A DNA stretch of 64,000 nt, from assembly GCA_036346275.1 (NCBI GenBank), contig JAYEVK010000478.1:1-64000 (forward strand). Reading direction: 5' to 3'. Both the position numbers and the translations under genes were made by a program. The number at the start of each line of letters is the position of its first letter. Positions within the stretch are counted from its first letter, which is position 1. The notes beneath the pieces are model-generated. The model did no database searches, had not been told where the DNA came from, and worked only from the letters and a program-made list of their open reading frames with translations. This document shows positions 10,320 through 20,763 of this stretch, piece by piece. The stretch comes from Otatea glauca (Eukaryota > Streptophyta > Magnoliopsida > Poales > Poaceae).

Positions 10320-11366
10320 ATGGAGGGTGTGGAGGGGAACTACGGCGGCGGGAGCCTGCAGCTGGTGTCGGAACTGAGCCGCGTGCGGGAGCTGGTGCGG
10401 CAGCTCGAGCTGGACCTGCACGCGCCCTCCTCCTCCGTCGACCTCTGCCGCCACCTCGCCGCGCAGATCATCGCGCTCACGGACAGGTCCATCGGCATCG
10501 TCGCCGCGCATTTTCCCGACACCCCGACACCGCCGCTCTCCGGCACTCCCAGCCCCCTCAGCGACGTCTCCGACCAGCCCTTCAGGACCAACACCAAGAA
10601 GAGGTAAACAATTGAGCTCATTTGAGCCGAGCTACTTGACCGTGAAGAAGAACAGAGCATTTGAGCGATGGTTGAAATGTGTCGAATTGTTGCTGAATTG
10701 TGGTTTCTTGATTATTGGTTTCTTGGCAGGAAGGCGACGGCCAAGTGGACGAGCCAGGTGAGGGTGAGCGCGGCGGGCGGCGCGGAAGGGCCGACCGACG
10801 ACGGCCACAGCTGGAGGAAGTACGGCCAGAAGGACATCCTCGGTGCCAAGCACCCGAGGGGGTACTACCGCTGCACCCACCGCAACTCGCAGGGCTGCCC
10901 AGCGACCAAGCAGGTGCAGCGCACTGACGAGGACCCCGCCGTCTTCGACATCGTCTACCACGGCGAGCACACCTGCAGGCCTGCCAGCGGCGCCGCCAAG
11001 AGGCCGCCGCAGCACCAGCAGCACAACCCGCAAGCGCAGAGCCTGCTGCAGAGCCTCAGCGCTGGCCTGACGGTGAAGACGGTGAACACGGACAGCAGCC
11101 TGAACGCCACGGCCGCCTCGCCGCTGACGCCGGAGAACCGGTCAGCGCGAGGTGTGTCGCCGTCGCTCCCCTCGCCTGTGCCATCGAACTCCAACGGTGG
11201 TCTGGCCATGTCCCCTTGCCCGGTGATCGGGTACAGAGAGTCGCAGACGTCGGACGGTGACCTGCAGGAGGTGGTGTCGCCCGGCGTTATTGACGCCGAG
11301 TTCATGCCGTACTACTTCGACTTCGACCCGAACTTCGACATGGACGTGCCTAGCCTCTTCCAGTGA
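10320..11366 (+). CDS. Group III WRKY transcription factor
   Basis: Two exons, 10320-10603 and 10730-11366, joined by a phase-2 GT-AG intron inside a KKRK basic stretch, give 306 residues. The single WRKY domain has WRKYGQKD at about residues 123-130 and a zinc finger at C143, C151, H175 and C177. That C-X7-C-X23-H-X-C spacing defines group III. DILGAKHPRGYYRCTHR is closest to the Arabidopsis WRKY41/53/30 type. WRKY proteins bind TTGAC W-boxes in the nucleus; group III members commonly act in defence and senescence, which I infer here. The N-terminal third is leucine-rich and could be a coiled coil (RELVRQLELDL). The C-terminus is acidic and aromatic (YYFDFDPNFDMD), plausibly activating. Oddly, the conserved R-type intron within the WRKY domain is absent. 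Its neighbour is a convergent cytochrome b5-like gene. Confidence 0.93.
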
Positions 11367-12119
11367 GGAAGAGAGGATCAAGTGCAGGTGTGACCACTGA
11401 CCACCCCTGGCCATGACAGGAGGGAAGAACAGAAATGCTTCTTCCTAAGATCAGATCAGTGCAGTTGTAACTTGTAAGCAGTAGCACTAGGCAGAAAATG
11501 CTTCGGATATCTGAATAGCATCTCTTGTTACATTCTTTCTTTTCCTTTCAACACTTTGTTGGGTTGGATTGTGTTGATATCTGTAGGGAAAAATAAGATT
11601 TTGGAATTAATGTCGTGCTGAATCCCAGAATGGCTTTTCTTTGGAGAATGGTTGATTGACTCACTTTTGTTACCCTTTTTGTCAAGTAGATGAGAAAACA
11701 ATTCCTCTCATTACATGAATTAAAAGTGTTCTGTCAAGAACAGAAGTTTGAGCACATCAAAATCTAAACAGTTATCTATCCAGCAAAACCTCCTCACGGT
11801 GGTACGATGCTTTCAAACACCATCGTCCAAAAAAAACAGGGAGTATTTTGAAATTCGTAATCTCAGTCTAAGAAGAAAACATTCATAAATACACTTATGC
11901 AACAATTAGTGGTCAGAATGATGTCTACAAAGTTCCAGCAGAAAAATGAAGTTACATCAGAAAGCTTATGGCAGCCCTGATCACAACTGCTAAACAGTTC
12001 AGCCTGTCAGCTTCAATGAACACCTGAGGAATAGCAAGGCTGAAACTTGAATAATCTACAGCCTCCAATACTTCGATTTTCAACAAGATTTCCGTGATTT
12101 CAATACAAGCACTCCTCCA
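11367..12119. other. Convergent 3' region of the WRKY and cytochrome b5-like genes
   Basis: Holds the WRKY 3' untranslated region (to roughly 11600, AT-rich) and, on the other strand, the 3' untranslated region of the cytochrome b5-like gene. No ORF or repeat is supported. Confidence 0.5.
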
Positions 12120-14130
12120 TCATGAAGCCTTCAATTGGCCAATGCAGAAATCCTCAATTATATCAAAGACCCTCGTGCCGTGTTGTGGGCTGCATATCCA
12201 GAGATAAGAATGCCATCAAATTGAGGGAGAAGAAAAGAAGAGCACTGCAGCTTGATTTGTAACATGTGTTCAAGCAGAAGTATGAAGTTCATAGTTATAA
12301 GGTATTTCTGTTCAGATAAAGGAAGGATAAGGAAGACATATTTTCCATCAATATCATCATTTCAGTTCTTGTTTCGCCTTGCTGTAAGGGTGGGTTTGAG
12401 CAAAAACCAGAGCGAGCTAAGTTAGGTTCTCACTTGCAGAAGCAAATACAGCACAGTTAATTTTGGACAAATCAATGACAGTTTAGCTTAACATGCAAAG
12501 AGGTTTGAGCCAGTTTGTCAGCCTGATTTTATTTAACATTGAAAGTTACTCACTTACTCTAGTGTAAACCAAAAGCATTCTGCTAAGGAAATATATCATA
12601 GAGCAGCTGGCAATTTTTCTGGTACATGGAATACATGAGCATCAGCCGAACCATAGTCCCGGGTAGGGCTGGCAAAAAAGCTCGAATCAAAATTTCTTCA
12701 ATTACAGTAGCTGATAGGTTCAAAATTAAAATAAGGCAATTTCGAGCGGAAAAAATTAATGAGGCTCGACTCGATAGTGGCTCGTTAGCTCAAATTTGAT
12801 GTAACCACTTAAATGATACATAAAATGATTTTACATCAAACTATGTCAATTTCGAAAGAACCTCGATAGCCAGCCCAGTCCCGGGTATGATTCGTGGGAC
12901 TTGGTACACCATTCTTATGGAATTTGAAAGGAAAAGTGGCGTACCACATCCCACGACCCTGTTCCTTGACTCAGTCGACCCACGTTCCCTGTGACTATGA
13001 ACCGAACCATCAAATTACTTGCATATAACTTTAGAAGATGTGAGCAGTAGAAATTTCTGGATAGGCAACATGAGATTGACAACCCTGCCATCTTTGCTTA
13101 TTGGGAGAGGAATACTGTCATTGTTTTTTCTTTCTTTTTAAGAAGGTACTTTATAGTTGTAGTAGGAAGAAAACTGAAATTATCGCTGGTTAATCTTTAT
13201 TAATTTGGCCCATCAGGTCCCTACAATTTTAAGAATTTAAAGCCATAAAAACACCTGGAAAGAATCTAGTAAAATTCCTACACAAATCCCCTTGCTTTGA
13301 AAAGCCATACTATGGGGAAAGTTCTGGATTTCCTATAAAAACAACAGTTTAAAATACTGAGAAAATAAATTCATGAATGACACTATTCCACTGACAGAAC
13401 ATAGTATGTAGTAGTATAGTAAAGAAGTCACTAAGTTACAAACCCAAAAAAGCCCTCCGTGGAATCACCACCAGCATTGTTTAGAATGGCGTCTCCGCCT
13501 GGATGTTCCTCCACATAAGGAGTGACATCATAAACCTGGTTCAACCACCAAATACAAGTTCATAAGACCCAAAAAAAATTGAATTTCCCAATTTTCAACT
13601 ATAGGCCATTGAATAGGGAAAAACTGAAAACTGAAGTGGCCATTGCATTTCTACAACCTTATCCTTGATGATGATCCAACAATCCGTCCTCGTGTTGTGT
13701 TTTGAGATATCTTCCTTTGAATAGTTTCTAGATGCCTGAATGCAGAAGACAACAGAAACAAGAATGATGCGCATCTTGAATCACATAATCACTTCTACAA
13801 GCTTTATAAGTTATAACATATTATAAGTTTTATGGCGTATATTTGAGAATGTCATTCAAGAAAATTGGCTTGCAGTACTACAGCAAGCAGACTTAAAAAA
13901 CCTATTATACTCTATATGAAAGATGAAAAGTTTACCATTCCATTGGCTCCTGAATTGGTTTCCTTTGCTTTGCCTGCAATACAGAATTAGTTAGAGATCC
14001 AATATTTTCGGCTTCAGTTATTATAAGCACAGATGATGCAGTTTGTACCTTCGTTTTGGGACTTTGGGATTACAAAGAGAGCTCCTAGTGCCAAAAGCAA
14101 GACAAGTGAGATGATGATAATAATTTCCAT
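12120..14130 (-). CDS. Membrane-anchored cytochrome b5-like protein
   Basis: Five coding exons on the minus strand: 14049-14130, 13936-13973, 13658-13735, 13444-13535 and 12120-12189. All have GT-AG borders and joining phases and give 119 residues. Residues 5-22 are a very hydrophobic N-terminal segment (EIIIIISLVLLLALGALFV), a signal anchor. A cytochrome b5 heme domain covers about 46-115. YSKEDISKHN opens it, HPGG puts the first axial heme ligand at His77, and GPQH puts the second at His100. Size and N-terminal anchor match the plant CB5LP type rather than classic tail-anchored cytochrome b5. Its role would be electron transfer at a membrane; the partner is unknown. The last intron is 1254 bases and carries a small hAT MITE. 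Exons were found by translation and family similarity, not by one long ORF. Confidence 0.9.
12664..12877. mobile_element. 214-bp hAT-type MITE in the cytochrome b5-like gene intron
   Basis: Starts TAGGGCTGGC and ends GCCAGCCCA, which are near-complementary termini, and is flanked by a perfect 8-bp duplication GTCCCGGG (12656-12663 and 12878-12885). An 8-bp duplication is the hAT hallmark. The interior is AT-rich without coding capacity, so it depended on a transposase elsewhere. Confidence 0.85.
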
Positions 14131-15240
14131 CTTGCTCCTCTGAAATTACAGAACTTTGCAGCAACAAAAGTAAGGTACTGCAGTAAAAAAACAAAGATTG
14201 AAAACAGGGCCAAAAGGGTTGATGATAAAGTGAACAAATACTAGGTGTAGACTTTTAATCAGTAAAGATTGCAGCAGACGTGACAAGAAAAATGATCACT
14301 CCATAGCAGTATCACTGCAAGGAGTCAAGGATAAGACCGGCAGTAAAAAAAAGAGCTAATGCAAAACAATAAGCCCTGAACTCAATTAGGTCATTGTGCA
14401 GCGTGGCAGTTGTTCTGTCGATTTAGAACATAGACGAGCAAACGCTCCTTATTCATGGTTGGACGATCGGTGAATAACCATGAAATATGTAGCACCCCCA
14501 GTGGATATGCCGGGAATGGGCAGAATTCAGTGCCAGAATATGATCGATTGGTGCACGAAAGACTTGCAGGGGTAAAGGCAAATCCACAGTTGTCTGTACA
14601 GCTGACTAGCATCATTTGTAGGCTTACTCTCCTCGTTATGAATTGAAACCCCCGAGGTGCGAAGTGCAACTGAAATTGTGCAGAAAATACACTAAGCTAT
14701 ACAAGATCGGGTCACTAGGAAGCTCATCAGTAACAGTAATTGTGGAGTGGAAACGAAGGCCCCGAGAGTAATGTAGCCACAGAGTGAGAGCTCCAAGATT
14801 GCAAGGCCACAAATCATCAGAGGACAGCCATTAAGGTTGCATCAAGGAAGTTAGATATTTTTCTTGCCTACTTCACTGATATAGTCCGGCCCAAACATCC
14901 AAATCCGACCTCCCCGCATCAAGTCTCGCAAAAAAAAATCCCGACCCCAAGTGCTGAAAGAATCAAGATCGGACGCATCGACTAAACCTACCCAGAATCA
15001 AGATATCTCACCAAACCGAGTCCCTAACTGCAAGATCCTGCCTATCTCCACCGATTTGCGCTTAAATTTCGACGAAAGGAAACAGATAAAAACATTCCAG
15101 GGATGGGGTAAACGGATCGAAGAAGATCGCAGAAGCCTCAAGAGCCTTCGGGGAGGGCGGGCGGCGTACCTGGAGAGGCGCTCCGCGAGCGCGAGGAGAA
15201 GAGATTGGAGGATTCTGAGCTGGAAGCAGCAGCGGACCGG
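14131..15240 (-). other. 5' leader, leader intron and promoter side of the cytochrome b5-like gene
   Basis: No further coding exon was found. On the minus strand CTCCAG followed by GTACGC at about 15167-15172 looks like a splice donor after a GC-rich non-coding first exon (about 15173-15240). The sequence down to 14131 would then be leader intron plus leader. The start of transcription is inferred to lie near 15240. Confidence 0.35.
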
Positions 15241-15791
15241 ACCGATATATTCGGATTGAATTCGAATAGTTGTCCGATTGCTATGGATTTCGAATATTTT
15301 GTTTTGGATTTGAAATATTACTATTTGTCTGATCGGAACATTTCGAGTTGATTTTCGGATATATCCAAATAAACTAATTTGAATATCTAAAAAACGGATC
15401 GAACCCAGTGGTCCAATTAGTTTCGCCGGCTCAAACTCAACCATAACTTCGTCCTCCTTGACATCACAGATCTACTCAACATTCCCACGACGTCACCCTC
15501 CACCTCTACCTCTATCCCTCCCAGCGCCACCCTTCGCCCCTTCGGCCCGCCGCCCTCCTCCCCACTGGAGCAACCGAGCATACAAGCGAGCAAGTAGGCA
15601 TCCCTAATCAGCGGATGGCAAGCGAGTAAGGAGGGAGCAACTGGAGGCTGGCCGACGGCGACACGATCTCCAATGGAATGGGGTAATCCCACATTTCCAA
15701 AAGAGGGTAACTCTGCAATTTGTTGGTCTTACTGGAAACAGCCTTTTTGGAAGTATACCACTGTCTTTACGAAATGTTTCATCCTTAAGTT
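15241..15791. other. Intergenic, AT-rich then mixed; nothing supported
   Basis: Contains repeated TTCGAAT/ATTCGGAT motifs at 15245-15400 that may derive from a MITE, but I could not find paired ends or a duplication. Confidence 0.3.
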
Positions 15792-16553
15792 CAGTGGCAG
15801 AACTAGAAAATTTATAGTAGGTGTGCACATTCAAAATGACGGAAATCATACCTCACAGGCATAGCCTACTATGCTGGCTGCCGGATCTTGGCCGACGCGC
15901 TAATCGCCCTAGGCTGCTGCCGTGCCTCGACTTCTGCGCCTCGTGCCCACGCCGCCACCGGGCCTTCGTCGCCTCGCGCTGGGCCTCCGCCCGCCTGGCC
16001 GCCGCGCCTCCCACCGCTGCGTCGCGCGCCTCCCGCCTCTCGACGCTCCTCATGCCGGCCTTCGCGCCTCCTGCCGCCTGACGCACCACGCCTCCTGCCG
16101 CCCGCCCGCGACGACGTTGAGGAGGAGGGAAGGCGGCGAGCCGGCGACCAACAGGCCAGGGCGGCCGGGCGTTAGGCGAGGCCAGGGCAATGAGTCTACT
16201 AGTAGCCTCGCCGCCGCCCGCACCTTGCTCCAAGACCCGCCGCTCCTCTACTCCTTCCAAGAGCTTGCCAAAGCCACCAACAACTTCCTCTCCAAGCGCC
16301 CCGCCCCAGGCAGAGGCTCCTCCTCCTACTAGCGTTGCTCCCTCCGCGCCCGCAACACCTCTCTCTTCCAGCTCCGCTCCCGCCCTAGCATCGACGCCGC
16401 CCAGCTGACAACACCGAGGAGTGGAGGCTTGGAGCAGCGCGGAGGAGCTCAGATCTACAATTTGAGCTGAGGGGGAGGGGATTAAGGGATGTGCTAAATC
16501 TCAAAATTTTGAGGGTGCCGGGGCATACCCAGCACCCCCTAGTTCCGCCTCTG
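15792..16553. mobile_element. Pack-hAT-like element carrying captured gene sequence
   Basis: Termini are CAGTGGCAGAACTAG on the left and CTAGTTCCGCCTCTG on the right, inverted copies with a few mismatches. They are flanked by an 8-bp duplication with one mismatch, CTTAAGTT (15784-15791) and TTTAAGTT (16554-16561). The interior 15890-16450 is GC-rich and unlike the AT-rich flanks, and contains a receptor-kinase gene fragment. No transposase is present, so this is a non-autonomous hAT that acquired host sequence. Confidence 0.75.
16195..16420 (+). pseudogene. Captured fragment of a receptor-like kinase gene
   Basis: One frame reads LLQDPPLLYSFQELAKATNNF. The F-x-E-L-x-x-A-T-N-N-F motif is characteristic of the juxtamembrane start of plant receptor-like kinase domains. 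It stops after about 35 residues (SSSY then TAG), and no further kinase motif (glycine loop, VAVK, HRD) follows. The fragment sits wholly inside the hAT-like element. Confidence 0.55.
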
Positions 16554-16589
16554 TTTAAGTTCCATACCGCCAGCACAAAACAACTTACA

Positions 16590-16815
16590 TGGATCAATTC
16601 CAAAAACTTTTGGTCAAATTTCCAACCTAAATATTCTAGATATCAGTTACAACAGATTGTCGGGGTATGTCCCAGCCATGTTGTACAAGCAGAGATAGGC
16701 AACTTTGTAAATCTCACTCTGCTTGACGTGGACCAGAACATACTCTGAGGAGATATTCCTCTGACAACATGGAACTTGAGCAACTTGTTTGCCCTTCCAG
16801 AAGCTAATATAATCT
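16590..16815 (+). pseudogene. Leucine-rich-repeat gene fragment
   Basis: In shifting frames the sequence reads FPNLNILDISYNRLSG, then GNFVNLTLLDVDQN and TTWNLSNLFALPE, which match the plant extracellular LRR consensus (LxxLxxLxLxxNxLSG). Frames are broken and no signal peptide, membrane segment or kinase follows, so it is a relic of an LRR receptor-like protein. It begins just right of the hAT-like insertion and is not part of it. Confidence 0.55.
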
Positions 16816-17219
16816 AGCTGGATGTATCTATGTCCATGACTTGAGCTCCATTCAGAACAAACTCATTCTACAAAATTTAGTTGACATGGTGGCTCTCTGA
16901 TTCACAAGGAAGGTGAATTGCAAATTTAGGAAGGAATGCCCTATCAACGCTCAATAGCAGCTCTTTTTCATATATTTTTTATTAATATAAAACATGTCTA
17001 GTCATTTCTCTACCCACTCTATAGATCACTTTTCATCATGTTAATTGGTAGAAGTCAGCGTAACTGTATCTAGATACCCAAAACTTGGCATGTGTTTTTG
17101 TTTCAGCACTTGCCAACCAAACTATTCAGGGTAAATGTATCTAGATAACTTCATTGTCATCACTATTCAGGGTAACCGTATCTAGATAACTTAATTGTAG
17201 GTTCCATTGCATCTTAGGT
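16816..17219. other. No gene; short repeated motif
   Basis: AT-rich spacer. GTATCTAGATAAC-like motifs after CAGGGTAA recur around 17070-17190. Nothing coding is supported. Confidence 0.3.
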
Positions 17220-17418
17220 ATCTATTTTTGCGTGATATCCGACAATAAATATTTGGTACCGTAACGATTCCGCTCCGTATTCGCTTCGAATCCGTGACCG
17301 ATATTATCCGATCCGTATTCGTATCTGGCACTATCCGTATCCGATTCCGATAAAAAATACGGTTTATAATACGAGAAAAGCGATATCCAACCGAATCCAA
17401 GCCGATTGCACCCCTACT
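17220..17418. repeat. MITE-like repeat rich in TCCGTATCCG/TCCGATAA motifs
   Basis: Dense repeats of TCCGTATTCG and TATCCGATTCCG end in GATTGCACCCCT, a terminus style common in grass hAT MITEs. The left end was not found, so it is reported only as a probable truncated MITE. Confidence 0.35.
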
Positions 17419-17689
17419 CACCAATCCATCTAGGCCAGGTTCGAGGTGCACCGAGACGTTAGTGTGTTGTCACGTCGTGTGGCATAGGCAAGCAATGCAT
17501 ACATGAATTTGAACAATTTAAAGTGATAAGGCTGTCATGTTACTAACTCGGAGAGTTGTACAATATGCTGCTGAACGTAAAGCCATTACAAAAATACATC
17601 CGTACAACAAGTCAATCACGGCCACGCTTCCTGATCTGGCCCGTGGGGTAGGTGAGTGGCGACGGCGGACGGACGTCCCTCCTAGGCCG

Positions 17690-18348
17690 ACCCTGCTGCG
17701 CAGGCGTAGAGTAGTGTGGCGGCGACGAGGGCGTTGTCCTCCTCGTCGGAGTGCTCACCATCAGGGACTTCCTCATCCGCACGATCCTCCTCTTCCATCA
17801 GGTCAACAATGTCCTCCACCTCCTCCCCCTCGTCGGCCACCCCTCGCGCCTCCACCGCTGTCTCCTCTGCCCCCCCGGTCCCTTCGCCACCGCCAGTCTT
17901 GTGCTCCTCGTCTCCGGCCTCCTCGCCGCCTTCCTCTTCGCATCCTTCTACATTTGACGTCCCCTCCCCCGTAATGTCCACCCCGACATCACGAACTTGC
18001 GACACCGATGGAGCTACCGGGTAGCATTGTACCAACAACATGAGCGCCAACCCGCTCTACGGCAAAACCAACATAACTCCTCCATGTTGACGTCGAGTTA
18101 ATAGGAATCAACTCTCCGTAAAAACGGTCTTGCGCTCGACTCACTACTGCTCTGACCCACAACCGAACATTCTGGGCATCCAAACTGAACATCCGAGACA
18201 TCCACTCCAACAAACCTCTGTATGTCCTATCGCTCGGTCTACATATGCCCCGTACGACTCTTGAAAATGATGATAGATCCACCCCATCCGCCCCCTGTAC
18301 TATCTCCCCATCTCCATAAAATATTTGGAAATACAATTTCTCCGACAT
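17690..18348 (-). pseudogene. Deleted MULE transposase fused to PMD gene end
   Basis: The N-terminal part (18348 down to 17989) reads MSEKLYFQIFYGDGEIV and runs to GSSIGVASS then a stop. The acidic, Asp/Glu-rich region (VRDVGVDITGEGTSNVEG onward, about 18005-17730) is in a different frame. It then fuses directly to the last codons and 3' sequence of the PMD gene. The catalytic core and SWIM finger are deleted. The same frame break between N-terminus and acidic region occurs in the larger copy at 43323-43940. Confidence 0.75.
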
Positions 18349-19023
18349 GCTGCAACGTCCGACGGAAAAATATTACTCTAAAATACAATCTACAAAACGT
18401 ACATTGATCGTACTACAAAATTATTTACATTGCCTAATACATTATTTACGTAATAAAATTAGTAATACACAACCCTAATAAATTAAATTTCTAAATATTA
18501 CATATAGTTTCTACTGAACTAAATTTCTACATACAAAATACTACATTAAATTTGCATATAGTGAAATACTACATTAAGTTTCTAAATACTACATACTATA
18601 TTAAGTAACTGCTACATTAAATTTCACGAGAGCTATACAATTCTAAAATTCTAAACACTACGCAATCCTAAAATTTCTAAATACTACAACAAAGTCCTAA
18701 ATATTAAATGATACTTTAATTACGCAACCTATAAAACAATTCCTACAATTATCTCTAAAAAAAATTCTTACAAATAACTATAAAAAAATCAAAAATTTAC
18801 CTTTTTTTTCCTTTTTTTTTCTCTTCTCTCTTTCTTTCTTCCTTTCTTCTCTTCTTTCTCTACCTCGCTCGGCTTCTAGCTGCGCTGTGCGCTCAGGCGA
18901 AGGGAGACAGCGGCTTTAAAGGAGCCCGTCGCCCCTACATGGGGCGATCGCCCATGTAAGGCGATAGGGGCCCACTAAACGCCATTGCGTTAGGCGAAAG
19001 GTCGAGCCGTTAGCGCGAGGGCT

Positions 19024-19063
19024 GTCGCCCGTGTATGGGGCGATCGCCCCATACACGGGCGAC
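19024..19063. repeat. Perfect 40-bp palindrome in the MULE terminal region
   Basis: Symmetric about GCGATCGC, with arms GTCGCCCGTGTATGGG and their complement. Degenerate versions lie in both ends of the MULE at about 42201-42240 and 50429-50470. It could extrude a hairpin or bind transposase as a dimer; function is inferred. Confidence 0.9.
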
Positions 19064-19154
19064 GGGGGTATTTTCGTATTTTTTTTTTCGGACACATAGT
19101 TTTGAAAAAAAGAATAAAAATAAATATTAAAGAAAAAAAAATTCATTCTCAATT

Positions 19155-20201
19155 TGTGTGTATGACCAACATGGCCCACCGTTCAGCCCATGAACTAGTA
19201 AATCTGGCCCAGTTAATTAAGGTTTTCTTTAAGAGAGAAATTTAGAATCTTTTTTGTCTTCTTTTTTTGCCCTTTCGGGTGGCAACTGGCAACCATGTCA
19301 GCTCATGAATGGCTTGTGATGCATGCGACGTCGACCGCCCGTCTCTTTTGATCCAGATAGAGAGTTCTTCACTTCACTGAGCAATCATTATGTAAAGTAA
19401 AACTTTTTTATTTCACAAAGTAACCCAACCCATGGTTAACTGCTTACTATTCAGAATACTAAATCCAAATCTTAAGATTGGGCACCGAATTTTGGAATTT
19501 TTCTAAACCGCTACAAAGCACGTGGAGTGTTTGAAATTAAAATTCAATTAATAAACCCTGAAGTTTAGTTTGTTACATTTGCGCTATTTAGTTTTTAAAA
19601 ATTTTAGAATTTGTACCATTTCGGTATTTGTTTTGTAAAATTTTTAGAGTGTAACATTTTTCGGTTTAGTGTACGTGTTCAAATTTTGTACATATTCCAA
19701 TTTTGTACAGATTAAAGTTATGTACATATTCTGGTTTTGTACAAAGTTTGGATTTGTATATACTTTGTACACATATTCATATTTGCAAGGCACACAGATT
19801 ATTCCATCATTTCAAAGCAGATTGCAAGGCACAGATGCTAGTTGAAATTTCTTTTTTCTGCACAAATTTGGACTCGATATGCGAAAAATCAAGAAATTCA
19901 AGATCGGATCCACATGTTAATGGACATACATGTATCGTCACTGAGAAGGAAACAAAATCGAGGCGAAGAAATAAGAGGAAGTAATATTTGGCAAGAACAC
20001 GAGGGGTAATGTTGTGCGACCACCTCCTCCGACCACCCCAACCCCGTCGGCGCCAGATCAAGTGGCCTCCTTGCGTGATCCGGCGAGCACTGGGGCGGAT
20101 CCGCTGTCCCGGGCTCCCGGCAGCCCGGCGAGAACCACTTCAGTTGCGTGCCCTGCTATGGTCTACCAGCCGCCGGCCTTCGCATGTCTCAGACTCTCAG
20201 G
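19155..20201. other. Intergenic, no gene supported
   Basis: AT-rich up to about 19980, with recurrent TTTTGTACA/TGTACATATT motifs at 19676-19780, then a GC-rich 200-base stretch (19990-20190) with short open frames on both strands but no recognisable protein. Confidence 0.35.

Positions 20202-20293
<92 letters not shown>
20202..20293. repeat. (TA)n microsatellite
   Basis: About 46 uninterrupted TA dinucleotides. Likely highly length-variable, and its exact length in an assembly should be treated with caution. Confidence 0.97.
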
Positions 20294-20298
<5 letters not shown>

Positions 20299-20763
20299 GG
20301 AGAGGGTAGGCTCGGTGGAGACTGGAGAATGATGAGAGGAGAGAGTGGATGGGTTTTTTTATGTGATTTTCCTCTGTTTGTACGGTGGTACACAATACAT
20401 ACATTTGTACAAACGGTATCTATACACATACGTACAGCATTCCCATCCACTTTGATAGAACGAATCTTGAAGCACAATTAACGGTACACAACGTGCATGT
20501 ACCTCCGTGCACAAGCGGGAAAGCCATTCTCCCTTGATTTTCAGCATTTTATAGATTGCATGGTGTCGTAGAGAAATCTTTGAAGTTTAGTCGGTGGCTC
20601 TTGACGCAAAATTAAAGGGAATCTAACAAAACATGCTTAGGTCCCCTACCAAGAGAGGCAGGGGTGGAAGAACCAGAATTGCCCCCCACACCCCCCCACA
20701 CCCCAGGTTGGGCAGTGGGTTGGCCCCTTTCTACCGTCTTTATTCTTTTTACTTCTCAAGAAC
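20294..20763. other. No gene seen
   Basis: Mixed-composition spacer between the microsatellite and the SINE candidate, with no supported ORF. Confidence 0.35.

Larger units (their letters stand above)
17440..19144 (-). mobile_element. Internally deleted MULE, derivative of the 42-50 kb family
   Basis: Read on the minus strand, 19144 downward reproduces the transposase-side terminus of the MULE at 42117: it starts GAATTTTTTTTTC and continues with an ATATTT/TTCTTTTTTTC-rich TIR, a GCGATCGC-centred palindrome, an AT-rich leader, the transposase N-terminus, and an acidic region. At about 17725 the sequence jumps to the end of the PMD gene and its 3' flank (equivalent of about 48745-49011), so about 4.8 kb is missing. 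Homology stops near 17440, before the third gene and the opposite TIR, so that side is truncated or overwritten. No reliable target duplication was recovered because one end is missing. Confidence 0.8.

Noticed and set aside
14391..14669. 92-codon minus-strand ORF upstream of the cytochrome b5-like gene
   Set aside because: Sits in the inferred leader/leader intron and shows no domain or signal.
15853..16260. Ala/Arg-rich ORFs on both strands inside the hAT-like element
   Set aside because: Stop-poor because of GC content; only the short kinase motif has family support.
17682..18024. Ser-rich plus-strand ORFs
   Set aside because: Complement of the acidic region of the MULE transposase relic; the same shadow occurs at 43643-43969.
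20189..20477. Open frames of Tyr-Ile repeats on both strands
   Set aside because: Translation of the (TA)n microsatellite.
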